Below, piece after piece: positions 35,637 through 47,400 of a stretch of 64,000 nt of DNA; within the stretch, counting starts at the first letter, position 1, and every line of letters starts with the position of its first letter. Source of the stretch: Citrus sinensis (lineage: Eukaryota; Streptophyta; Magnoliopsida; Sapindales; Rutaceae); assembly GCF_022201045.2 (NCBI RefSeq), contig NC_068562.1, positions 7,112,001-7,176,000 on the forward strand, in the 5' to 3' direction. The notes under the pieces are model-generated. The model searched no databases, was not told the DNA's origin, and saw only the letters and a program-made list of their open reading frames with translations. Made by a program: the position numbers and the translations under genes.

Positions 35637-36870
35637 TGTCAAAATATACTATGATAAGAACTTCAATTCAATCTTCGAACATGTAAAAGAGAAAAACCTT
35701 TGCTCAAGTATTCAGCCAACCTGCAAATCAGCAGCCAAACCCAAGTGTCAACAACCACAGACATCAACATCTATCAATTAACAAGCAAAGATCAAACATC
35801 AGCAACATTTAGTAAACACTTAAAGGCTCACACCCTTGAGCTAAGGACACACAAATTGGCAAGGAAGGGACATGTATAGAAGGCAAATCTCTTGAAACGA
35901 AAGCTAATAAAGTCAACCTAGATAAACTTAGACAAAGAATTCCATTTTCAGCAACAAAAACGAACAAAACTAATTAAAATCAACACAAAAGAGACCCAGC
36001 AAGTCCAGAAATGCAAAAATCAACACAGGATACTAAAACTGAAATAACATTCTGGGGCATATCATTATCAAATCAAAGAAAAATCACAATTCGTTGAATT
36101 TTCCAACATGCAAATCGATCATTCAGAAGATAATCAGAGTATAACTATAATAGTAAAACAAGAATCCAAGAACAGAAATAGAGGAGGTAGAAAAAGAAAA
36201 CTTGATTAAACTTATTCTCTCAAGAACCAGACGTTATAATCACCAAATCCCAAGCTCACATTTGGGAGCAACAGATACATGCAAAACCCAAGAGCCAAAT
36301 ATTAGAAAGATTTTAAAAAAAATGATTAAAACAAAAAAAAAACCAACACAATAATTACATAACCACAAAACAAGAAAAACCTCATCAGTTTTTTTTTTAT
36401 ATAATTTTTTTATCAGCAAGATCAACTCAAACATATGTCTTAAGCCCAAAATGCTACAATATCAAGATTCTCAACCAACAAAGAAACAAACTTTCCACAC
36501 CCAAAACATTCAACAGCAAGCTAAGAACCAGGAATTAGAAGAAAATCAACAAACCCAGAAGAAAGAAAATCCAAGAGAAGCAAGCAAGAAAGAAAGAAAG
36601 AAAGGAAGGAAGAAAAAGGCCAGACCTTTAAAAGATTGGTAAAGCAAACAGAAATAACACTACTGCTATGCCTTAACAAATGGGTAGTCTTGTAACCAAA
36701 CAAAAAAGTTCTCAACTTTCTCTCACAAACCAACTCAAAACACTCATTTTCTTTTCTCTTTTTTTCTTTTTTCCTAAAAATCTTTGAACCTCGCCACCAT
36801 AGTCTTCGTGTTTTGCAACATCACCACCAGCACTAACACCAGCTTCAGCAAAGCAACAGCATCCCTCCTT
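35637..36870 (-). promoter_or_regulatory. NF-YA leader region with probable leader intron and two short uORFs
   Basis: About 1.2 kb separates the NF-YA ATG from a TATA-like TTATATATGC near 36890-36900, so the 5'UTR almost surely contains an intron. Acceptors such as CATAG at 35651 or TTTGCAG near 35720 are possible; I cannot choose. In the distal leader two short uORFs read in minus sense: 36821-36774 (15 codons plus stop, starting MLQNTK) and 36747-36712 (11 codons plus stop, starting MSVLSW). A GAAA/GGAA microsatellite lies at about 36575-36615. Confidence 0.5.
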
Positions 36871-36889
36871 GCTTCATTTTGCATATATA

Positions 36890-36902
36890 ATAAAATTTTT
36901 TT
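36890..36902 (-). promoter_or_regulatory. Possible TATA box of the NF-YA gene
   Basis: The minus strand shows TTATTATATATGC about 75 bp before the first uORF start. It is the only good TATA match at the edge between the purine-rich leader and the AT-rich spacer. Position is plausible, but there is no proof of use. Confidence 0.4.
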
Positions 36903-39339
36903 CTTTTAAATATTGTCGTGTAATGAGTTGCGTTGGTTGTATTGTATGCAGCTTTTTGTCGAGTTCTGATGATGGCGTAATAAATTTTTATTTTATTTCA
37001 TTTATTTTTAATATTTTTATGAAATAAATTCTCGCAGGGATACAGAGGAAATGCAGATACTTTTAACATAAGTCTAATTATCTACTCTCTCTCTCCCTCA
37101 GCCGTCCCTATAGTTTCCACCTGTACCTGCACCTCCCCCACGCTCCTTTCCCATTGCGTGGCGCGTCCCGCTCCCATTCACTTTCATGGTTTACTCTTTT
37201 TTAAAAAAAAATGTAAAATAAATTAAATCATACTAAAAATAAATAAAAATCTTGATTTTTTTTTTGGACTATAAATGTATTGTAATCTAGAGTCTGAGTA
37301 TTGTTAGATGGTTGGATTTCGTTATTTTTTATTTATTTTTATCATTTAATGGTACTCAAGCTAGATATAAACCATCATAGTCGATTTAATTTATTTAAAT
37401 ATTAGAAATTACTAAATAAATTATCATTATTTCAAAATAAATGTTAATGTCTAATTTAGAGATTGAGACAAAATAATTATTCTTCTAGTTAAACTTTGAT
37501 TTTGAAAGAAAAAATAATCTAATATAAGCAGTGCTCTTCATTTTAATTCAATACTAAATTTGTGCATAACACTCTTTATAGGTTTTTTTTTTTTTTTGGA
37601 TAAGGTCTTTATAGTTAATTATTCAAAGAGTAATAATAAATTCTTACAAAAGAATAGTAAGATTTAAATATTAGTTGGTTGAATTTTTGTAAGTCTAATT
37701 TTTTTTTCTGAAAATATATAAATAACAAGCACAAAAAAAAATTAACGATATTTTTTTTCATTGTTAAATTATTAGTAAATTTCTTCTTTATTGTTTAGAA
37801 TTTTGATTCGACTATATAGATTTGTAAATAAATATACCTTACTTTTATTAGTGTAGATTTTTAAACTGCATTTTTAATAGATTAACTATGTAATTACTAA
37901 ATGATTTAAACTTATAAAAGATCAATATATTGTAATACAATAGTAGAACAAAAAACAAACAAAAAAATTATAAAAAAGAGCTTCAAAGTTCCAAATAGTG
38001 AGTGAGGTTTGTTGGTGTTTCTCAATTAGCTGTAAGGGAAGCATCAGAATTAAGAAGCTTGGGACATGAGAAATCAACTAAAATCTTTAGTCCTCCACGT
38101 GGCAAAATTCTAGAAAATATAGATGGCCCTTTACTTATAATAAAAAATAATTATGGCCCACTTTGTCTATCATTGATTTAAACGTCCAAAGTCCAAACTT
38201 TCTTTTACATTTTTTTAACAACCACAATTTTTGCCTTTCAATATAATTCAAGTTTTCTTTTTCGAGAAAAAAGATCTCTTTATTGATCTTTAATTTGCTT
38301 AAAACAGAAGCTTTTGAATCATTTTTTCATATGATCAAGATTAGCGATCTAGACACAAATTAATGATATTATCATGTCGTTTACAAATAAATCTTGAGTA
38401 TAAAAACAAAAAATTTATTCTATTTTCTACATTTACCGAAGACCCTCTCTTAGTTTTTTTTTAAAGTTATTTTTAAATTAGTTTACCTTCCAAAAGAACT
38501 TTTTTAATTTTATTGAATTATTTGCAATTAAACTATTTGGACATTTTGATTCCATGCTAAGAGGATTCCCTTTTCCACAATTGGGATTTTTTTTTTCCGG
38601 ATGAACAATTGGGAAGGTTTTATTTGTTATTAATATGACACTTCATTATCAAAGTTGGGACCAAAAGCAAAAAAGGTAAAAAAAAAATTAATAAGACACT
38701 TCACTATTAATATTATGCATAGGACAAAACTCAAACTAATCTCACTCATGCTTATCTCTTCCTTCACCTTTATGGTGGAATAATTAATTACATTTAATTA
38801 ATAAGGTAAGCATGGTCTTATCTTGGTAAATATAATATTATTTATATTCACTAACCACCCTTATAATGACAAAACATTATCTATGAATATAATACACCAG
38901 ATACTTAATCTAGAAGAAAAATTATTACAAGTCAATGAAGTGCCTGTGCCTGTGTTCACATTTTTTCTTTCATTAGCTTTGTTGCAACCCACTCACTTTG
39001 ATCTTATCAAAAGCAAATTTGGGATATGCTCTGCTGTTTCCTAGTATTAAGACTACTACTTACAAGCCGCTTTGGGTTGAGTTGAAATTTAGGATGTATT
39101 TTAATAATTTAATAACATTTTATATATGATTTGATTTAGACAAAAACAAATATCTAAAGAAAGAATAGGCAGTAGATGCCTATGGCAACTTTACTATCCT
39201 GATTTGAGTGGCGTTACTTGGTCACAACTCACAACCCATATAAAACAACAGGTCATCACTCATCATCAGCGAAACTTTGAAAATGTAGTAGATTGACATG
39301 ACAGTATTGAAAGCATCAATCAAAAGATGTTTCAAGTTT
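36903..39339. other. AT-rich spacer upstream of NF-YA
   Basis: This is 2.4 kb of very AT-rich sequence with many T- and A-runs. A pyrimidine-rich patch (37084-37195, CTCTCTCTCTCCC and CCTGCACCTCCCCC) stands out. A small inverted repeat (TTTTTCGAGAAAAAA) is near 38257. No gene is seen. Confidence 0.6.
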
Positions 39340-40800
39340 CTACTGCAATTGAATCATTGATTGAATCATCTGCCGGAGCGGACCCATCTTGAAATAGGCA
39401 GATTTCTCCTGGAATTGTCCCCGTCCGGATAGTCGACCTCCTCTGTTACTACTATTAAAGATCTCTCCGCAAAGGATTCTTGAAAGAAAGTAATGCCGCC
39501 AACACTTGGCATCATGAGAATCGCAACAGCTCCCCTGGTTTCTATGGTCAAATGCTTGGGATAACAAATTGAGAGTGTCCAATCCAACCAAGCCGCATAA
39601 TTTGATGGTAATCTTTGTGTGCACAGAGACAAGTGTTCGGCTTTACTTCACAAAAAAATACAGGTGAACTAATTGGTATTTGACTAAGTAGGAGAATCCT
39701 TATATTTATAATGTTGAGAATAAGAGTTCGAATTTCTATAAAATAATATTGAAAGTAAAGGTTCGAACCTTTATGTAAAAGTATTATAGGCGTTATTAAA
39801 TAATTGAGTGGAGTCGGTCTGAATATTATAGATGGTTTAAAAAATTTGGGTCGCGCTTCAGAGGAGTACATGCCACGACGAAGGTCCCAGTTATATAATA
39901 TGTTTGTAAATATTAATTATATATATGATGTAATATCAGTAACAATCTTATATAACAGTATTAAAAAAAAAAAGAGTGCAAGTAAACTTCTCCGGATATC
40001 ATATAATTTGAACGGATCCTTGATAACCACAACAAACAAACAGAAACAAATAAGAATCATAAACCCACAAATAAAAAATAATAATTAACAATAATGAGTT
40101 AAATAAATGCTCAGTAAAATCTGTAGAGGGCAGCTGCTAAGTTACAGTCTCTCAAGAAAAGAAAGGAATATGATTCTCTTCTGATATGAATTTTTAAAAA
40201 ATTTCTACCATGTGTCTTTCTTTTTTTTAAAAAAAAATGATAAGATTTGATTCTTTTTAATTTTTTATTTATTAACAATCAATAAATAATTGAGTTCCTG
40301 AACCGGAAGGGAAACTACACTTGGTCCTTAAATATTGTCACCTATTAATGCTAAATCATTCAAATGAGGACACCCAGCCGTGTGAATCATCACAGGCACA
40401 AACCCATTTGTTGATTCTCAAACTCAAGCAAATTCTTGAAGGCTTGGAGCAGCAATTTTGATGCTTTCGGGACCATCTTCAGCACAAAACCTTGAGGTTT
40501 GAGAGACGCAGAAGCAGTATTAAAACAGTTCATCAAGCAGAGGGCACTCACTAGTCACTAGCATTTTAGAAGGCACCATCTTCATCTTTCCTGGATACAT
40601 GAATGCACAAAACCTTGAGGTTTGAGAGGTTGAGAGACGCAGAAGCAGTAAGAAAACAGTTCCTCAAGCAAAGGGCACTCACTAGCATGCTTTTGGATGA
40701 TCTGTTCACCTAGATGGGCTCCACCCTTTGGATATCGACATCTAACTCTTGGACCCCATACTGTAAAGCCAACCCTGTCTATCCATGGCATCAATAATAA
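39340..40800 (-). pseudogene. Broken remnants of a probable F-box/LRR-like gene
   Basis: Two minus-strand pieces look like fragments of one decayed gene. The upstream piece (about 40794-40410) contains ECPLLEELF followed by YCFC, and after several stops and a frame change SIKIAAPSLQEF, which resemble the leucine-rich part of plant F-box/LRR (FBD-type) proteins. The downstream piece (39632-39340) contains SHDAKCWRHYF, similar in style to their C-terminal part. About 700 bp of AT-rich sequence with no coding sense lies between. No start, no continuous frame and no F-box itself were seen. Part of the upstream piece is tandemly duplicated. Family assignment is from motif style only. Confidence 0.4.
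40472..40690. repeat. Local tandem duplication of about 100 bp
   Basis: Copy A (40472-40566) and copy B (40575-40690) share ACCATCTTC, CACAAAACCTTGAGGTTTGAG, GAGACGCAGAAGCAGTA, AAAACAGTTC, TCAAGCA and AGGGCACTCACTAG in the same order. Copy B has insertions of about 17 bp (after ACCATCTTC) and 8 bp (GTTGAGAG region). They are close in sequence, so the event is fairly recent compared with the decay of the host pseudogene. Confidence 0.85.
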
Positions 40801-41824
40801 TAGATGACCCTCTTAGACCTTACAAATATCCTAAGTTTCTGCATGCATTTGAAGCATAAGCTTGCAGAACTTAATAAGCGTAGATCAAAATACATCCAAG
40901 AAGGGAAACGATTCTCTTAAATACTTCCATCTCTTCGACAAAACACAAGTTCGAGACTCGATCCACGTCATCAGTCTTCTCACCCGTTATGTTAAAATCT
41001 GCAGTTTACACATGTTTTTTTTTTTTTCATATAGTGGGAAAACAAGTTATAGTCAAAAGGTAAACAACAACTAAACACATACGAAAAACATAAATAAGAG
41101 CTCTAAATCATACTAGCAAATGGACACACAGAGAGCAAAAAAAAAAAAAAAAAAAAAAAGGGAACAAGAAAACAGAAATGCTGCAAGTATTCCTCTGCAG
41201 TCTGCACTGTTTTTCGATATAACTTTAAGCCTTTATGACCATGATAGCCCCAAAAAATAAAAGGAAAACAAATCAAAACAATTAATTTAATTTTTTTCAC
41301 ATATATATATATATATAGACACTCACTCACACACACACACACGTATATACATTTATATGAAAATTTGTACCTTTTATTTCATATTTTGGATATACAAAAT
41401 AATGAGAAATATTAAAACATTTCAATCACCGATGATATAAATACTCCATACTTCTTGAACTTCAGTCACTTAACATTCAACTAACTCTCAACTATTTCAT
41501 GCCCAGAAGAACATACAGTCTAAATTAAAGAATGAACTTAATCAGGAATTAATTAAAAATAATAATATCAAAGCAACAATTAATTAAAAATTAATATATA
41601 ATCATAATTGATTTAGCTATAATATAGAAATTTATATTTTGTTAGAACAAAATAACATGTTTAACACCACCAACTTGAGACCTTAATTTGATGAAGCCCC
41701 AAGAGCAGCTCCTGAATAATTGACAGTACAGAATAGATAAAACGTCACAAGGTTTTGATTCCAATATACAATGCTTAATGCTTACGCATAAACTCAAAAT
41801 GTAACCTGAGCTCTCACTAAAGTC
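40801..41824. other. Spacer and ankyrin-gene 3' flank with simple repeats
   Basis: This AT-rich spacer contains a 20-plus A-run at about 41139-41159, an (AT) run at about 41303-41317 and a (CA/TC) run ACTCACTCACACACACACACACAC at about 41321-41342. The terminal part should be the ankyrin transcript's 3'UTR. No gene is seen. Confidence 0.65.
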
Positions 41825-43370
41825 TCAAACAACAACTCTAGATGGTTGGTTATCTGGTGTACGCATTTTGAACAACCTTTTCACAATCAAATAGAGCAAC
41901 CTACCTATCTTCTTTAGCAGCCACCAGCAAATTCTAAGCACATGAATCCCAACAATGACACAAAGCAACCCAACCCAAAACCGTACATAATAATTCCCCA
42001 CAAGAGAATCAAAGAAACTTTTATCATGTGGGGCTTTAACAAATCCTATAGACATCATATAGGTAGCAGCTGCGAAAAAAACTGAAATGAACATTCCCAA
42101 TATCAAGATCCCCACAGAAACTTTGTTCTTTAGTGGAACTCCACTGATAAGCAAAAGCATTATGCCCATGGAAGCAGAGAAAGACACAGTGCTACAAGCT
42201 ATGAAAATGCGATAGTCATTTGTTGTCTTGTAAGCTTGTACTGCAGTGCCAGCTTTGCAAATTGGTTGCCCAGATGGGCAACCTTGATCAGCTTTTGTGT
42301 CCGCTTGCCAGAATCCACCTGGCGGGTTTACTGCAACTTGGAAGCTCATGGTGGCTATCAAGGTGGCTACCACCATTAAATTGCCTCTTGTTTTTTCGTA
42401 ACGATCACTATCAAACTTGAACAACTGTCTCAATGCTGCTTGTGCTTGTGGTTCATCGCGATGATGGAGAGTTACATTTGGTGACAGTGGCAGTGCTTTT
42501 GTTTCTGATTTAGTAGATGGAACAGCAATAGCTTCCTGTAAATCTTTTTGAAGCATTGTAAAGCCATTTTCAATCAATGAATTTACATCAACTCTTATTT
42601 GAGGTATCGAAAGCAGGTAGCTTGTGGTCTGCACGATATAAGAACAAAATGGTATCACATAGATCTATGTACGTTGCTACAAGTATTAAATATGTGTTAG
42701 ATTAACAGGATTTTATAATTTTCAACCACAATATATTATATATGAAGTAACATATAAATTAAGGTCCTACCTGAAATTGCTTTAAAGTGGCAGATAACTC
42801 CAAAATTGAGTAACCCTGATGGTTCTTTGAGTTAAGAAACCCCTCATCATGCAGCAATGATCTCAGCATTATTTTGAGAGCCTCCAAATGATTGTATCTC
42901 ACACACAAATGCAAAACTGTATCTCCATGAAATTTCACAAGAGCTGAGTCAAAGTTTGCACTTATCAACTCTTGTACAACCTCAACTCTTCCTCTCATGG
43001 CAGCCAAATGAAGTGGGATTCTGCCATCTTGATCAGCAACCAAGCAAGCATCTTTGTTTGCTAATAATAACTCTTTAACGATCTGCACGTGGCCCTCGGC
43101 TGCAGCTAAGTGAAGAGGTGAGTGCTTGAGGGAGTCCAACTCCTTGGCAAGTTCAGGCTTATGATTTAAAAGAGCTTTAGTGAAGTCTAGATGACCAAGC
43201 AAAGCTGAGATATGCAAGGGCGTTTCTCTGAGGGAAGTGAGTGATGTTTTACGCAAAATGAGTGAATCGCTCTGCATCAATGTGTTCAAGCTTCTTACAC
43301 TTCCTCTGAGGCTTGCTTCATAGAGTTTATGAGTGCTGTCTTCATCATGTTCACGAGCTCCAATCTCCAT
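41825..43370 (-). CDS. Ankyrin-repeat membrane protein with PGG domain (ITN1/BDA1-like)
   Basis: Two exons, 42771-43370 (ATG at 43370) and 41825-42628, give 467 residues with a phase-0 join. The N-terminal half (about residues 15-190) holds at least four ankyrin repeats (ETPLHISALLGHLDF, HSPLHLAAAEGHVQI, RIPLHLAAMRGRVEV, DTVLHLCVRYNHLEA). The C-terminal half has the PGG domain, starting at NLMVVATLIATMSFQ and containing NPPGGFWQ, with four predicted membrane helices. Plant members such as ITN1, ACD6 and BDA1 act in salt stress, defence or cell death signalling at membranes. Which one this is cannot be told from sequence alone; the short N terminus and compact size suit the BDA1-like group. 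The frame is intact and the intron is only 142 bp. Confidence 0.92.
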
Positions 43371-44413
43371 TACTTTTCCTCCTCTCTCTGTATATCTATC
43401 TATCTTTGAATTACTTATTAGAAAGACTCTTGATCATCTTCTTAGAAAGTCTTTTAGGTCAGATAATTGGCTAGGTAAGTCTTCTAACAGAGCGACAGTT
43501 GACCAGAAAACGAAGGCGGCTAGTTGTCAACCAGTGGAATATCTTAACTTTACGGGTCGGCAAGTAACAAAAGCCGGACCCTGCGGTTTTCTACTTATTC
43601 TAACGATTGGTTTGCGAATGATTTGATCATTATCATTATTTTTCTCTTAACTGCTGAAAAGTCATCATGTACATGAACATACCTACATAAAGTTTAAATT
43701 AAATTTGTATGGGCCAAATTTTCTAATTGATTTAAGATCCAACCTGAAAGATGCCTCAGACGTATAAACAAATGCAACAAGTTCCTGAACTCACTTTCGT
43801 GGAAACACGCTACTGACACACATGCCTAGTTCTCCACCTAAACAGACCCGCAAGCTATTTGTTTTTCATTATTTCCTCGCTTTCATAATTAATTTACTTG
43901 CCATTGCCTCTCACATGAGATATCTCTGTAATTATTTAGTAATTCATTCATAAGCTATGATAAAATACATAAAAAGTTACCTGTCATTACACTAATAAAA
44001 TAAACATTATTTAAGATAAATACAGAACATTAAAAGATAAAGAAAAAAATGTAAAACAAAAACCCGGACAAGGGTGTATGCAAGAGTTGCTTTTTCATTT
44101 TACTTTGATCCAAACGACTTTTGAAAAATTAAAAATTAAAAAAGGGGGAAGAGAGAAGAAAAAAAAATGGAAAGAGAACAGGTTGTTTCGCAGAGAAACT
44201 CCAGGTCATGTTACGAGTTATGCATAGAAGGCTATAAAATCATATCCCAGGATAAAAGACAAATCCCTCAGCACCTTTTTGGATTCTGGCTTAATAGCGA
44301 TTTCATGAACTGCTGAGCTTCCTTCCCAGAAAATTATTCCAAGCAGTCTCTCAGGATTTCTCTCTGTGAGTAGGGCAGAACCTCCACACAGATATTCTAA
44401 GCTGATCAACCTG
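43371..44413. other. Ankyrin-gene upstream region and CID-type gene 3'UTR
   Basis: 43371-43430 carries CT/TATC-rich sequence next to the ATG of the ankyrin gene. The rest is AT-rich with no gene. About 44210-44413 on the minus strand is likely the 3'UTR of the ataxin-2-like gene; its small minus ORF (44218-44409) follows the stop and is not coding. Confidence 0.6.
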
Positions 44414-47400
44414 CTAATAATCTCGTCCTTTGTAAGGCATTTCCTGTAAAGAGAAAAGTGTAAGTTAATTAATTTTGTAATACCAATCTCTATAACAAAG
44501 CAGAATTTTCAAGAATGCAGTTAATAAGTAATATTGCTTTAATCACCGTGAACGCCATGCTATTTGTTTTGAAGGCAAAAGCTTAACATTTTTCAACCAT
44601 AAAAATCTAAGAACAAATCTAAAAACGGTGATCTGGTGTTGGTCAAACAGGGAAAAGCAGTCTTTGGTAAGTTCTAAGGACTTGGATACCCTGACCCAAA
44701 AAGCATAAATTCAGAAAACATATGACAAAAGGAGACAATTTCAAGTATGCTTATGGAAGTCAATCATCATTCACTGGAATAGTATGGATTACAAAACTTT
44801 TAGACGATGAGAATTGCTTACAGGCTGGTAGTTTGGCAAGTAAAAGACAGGCCTGGATTGGCCAACAAGCATCTGCTGTCCATACTGCAATCAGATGAAT
44901 AAGGGTAATTAATGTCTAATCAGATGACACAAGCAGAAGTCCTAACTAATGCATCAAAAAGCACATGCAGTCTCCGATAAAAAGTTTGAAGTCATGTCAT
45001 ACCTGAGGTCCATGTGGATGATAATATGTTTGTGGTGACTGCATTGGTGCAATCTGTGGATATATGACGGGCTGCTGCGCAGCTAATGAGGGTCCCATCT
45101 GCAAATTTTAAGTTAGCCTTAAGGCCCGTAACAATCAAACAAGTTGAAAAGAATGCATTGAGATTTTCCATTCGATGCGTGTAATTTCAATCTCACAGAA
45201 CCATAAAAGTCTTTAACTTATTAATAAACATGCATAGAAAGAGGATTTGGATTTATTTAAGTTAAAAATAAATTCCAATAAAAAATCAGTCACACTCCTT
45301 AAGTGAAACTATGAAAAACAAAGCTTATAAGTTAATTCAACTGCTTACTCCAAAACCAACAGGCAATCCATGCATATGTGGTACAGCAGACACATTAGGT
45401 GGATGATAGAAGGCATTATCAGCAACAGGGGATAGAGGCCTAGCAGACGCTTGCGAGGGAGTGAAACTCTTTGCATTAGGATTGAGTTTAAATTCCTGAG
45501 ACCCACAATTGAAAATATGTCAACACATTGGGAAGAGAGTATCATAAAGGGAAAAAAAAAATCTCAAGCCGTCTGGTCTTTATGTGTTTGCAGCAGTAAA
45601 GTCAAACGATCATTTAACACCCATTATACATCAATCACACCTTGGCATAAGGATTCAATGTTGATTTTTCAGAAGATAAAGAACCCATTGACGAGCTTGG
45701 AGATAATCCAGGACCACTAGAAGCTGATGCAGCAGCTGCGCGATCTGAATTAGAAGATGCAGAACTACCAGGTCTTCCACGAGAATTTACAGATTGTGGT
45801 TCTCCAGGTGCTTTACAAGATGCTGCAACGTCCACTGGTTCCCCATGGGAACTTGTCTTTTCGTTACCCTTTGATAAAACATGAGATGTCGAATATGGAG
45901 TTGCATTCGCAGATCGTCCCACTTTGTCAGTGCCAGCCTTCTCTCTGTTTGGTGATGACTGTGAATCTATATTAAACATTGCACGCGGTTAGTGCCATAG
46001 ATTTGAGGGGAAAACATTTATAATCAAAATAGGGGGAAATTAGATTACATGCTGATGATTAAGAAAGTAATGATCATATTATGCAGAGCCGAAAGTCGAA
46101 AGTTCAAATATCAAATGCAACTTATGATAATTCCCACCTCATAAACATTAGTATAATATATCAACCTTAATAATGAGAAAATGTGGGTGACTTTTTAAAT
46201 CAAAACTTATTCACTCACCCCCAGATTTTGGCAATTGAGCATCCTCTGGTAGCTGCATCAGATGAAGACCAAGTGATAAAAAGGAATATGTATGTTAGAG
46301 GGAAACAAACTATAAGCACTTTTACAAGGCAACTCCAAGTTTCCACCGGAAAGTACAAAAATAGTAACTAAATCTTAACTCACCAGCTGCTTTTCTACAA
46401 AATCCTTTGCATCATTATTTACTCCACATTCACCAAGCAAATTCTCCTGGACCCTATAATTTTCAAATGTACAAACTCAGTCTCAAAGGATGATACAGGT
46501 TATCTTACTCTCAAGGAAACAAGTAATTACAGTATAATCATTAAAAAAAAAAAAAAAAAAACACCTGCTTTCACTGTCAAGAGTAGAGAAATTTCTACTA
46601 GGAATTTCAGAGCAATATAAATCTGCACCAGTACCATCAGACTGAGAAGTCTGTGCCTCATCCTGCACCCCACAAGGAAAAAAGAAGGAACACAACACCT
46701 TATTTAGGTAAGAATGTACTAATACAAATACTAGAAAGCACTTGGAAGAAAACAAGCTTCATGGTTACAAACATTTTCTCCATTTTGATGAGTAAAATAA
46801 TTTATCGAACAGAAAAGTTTGCAAGTCTGTTAGGAGAGTTTCTATTGGTTTCAATATGGGCTAGCCATCAGATTGCAAGATGATCAAATAATAGTTGGGC
46901 AATGCTTCCAATAGTGGCTTAAAAAATAAAAATTAACATGATAATCCTCTAATATGAATCTTATAGATATGGATTATGGTCCACGTAACTTTTATTTATA
47001 AAGTGTGAAGAGCCTCAGATTCACTTGATATAGTATTCTTCTAGATTTACCTGAACCAATCACACATGCTGTGCGTGTCTTCATGGTAAGAACTTATGCA
47101 GAAACAAAAAAGATAAAAATATTCAATAGCAGTTCCTGATTCTAATCAGTAAGATCACTGGGACCATGAGGCATACAATATTTTTCTGCATGCCAAGTAT
47201 GGCACCTAGTCATACTAATAATTCTCGTCTCCCAGATACCATGTATGTCCACCCCTAATAGAGGCCAAATGTTAATACTAAATCTACTCTAATCAAAATC
47301 CAGCCCAAAAATACTTGCCCATGTGGATAAATGATTATGTTTTGAGCATAGCCATGGAAATACTAAATTAATAACGAGTCCAACTCTCCGCATTGTTTTC

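Noticed and set aside
36451..36642. 63-codon plus-strand ORF in the NF-YA leader
   Set aside because: Lysine/glutamine-rich product of a GAAA microsatellite, antisense to the leader.
41303..41345. Regular short repeats considered as a CRISPR-like or satellite array
   Set aside because: They are ordinary AT and CA microsatellites; no spacer pattern, and this is a plant nuclear sequence.
44218..44409. 63-codon ORF after the CID-type stop codon
   Set aside because: It follows the conserved EMPYKGRDY stop and shows no similarity; it is 3'UTR.
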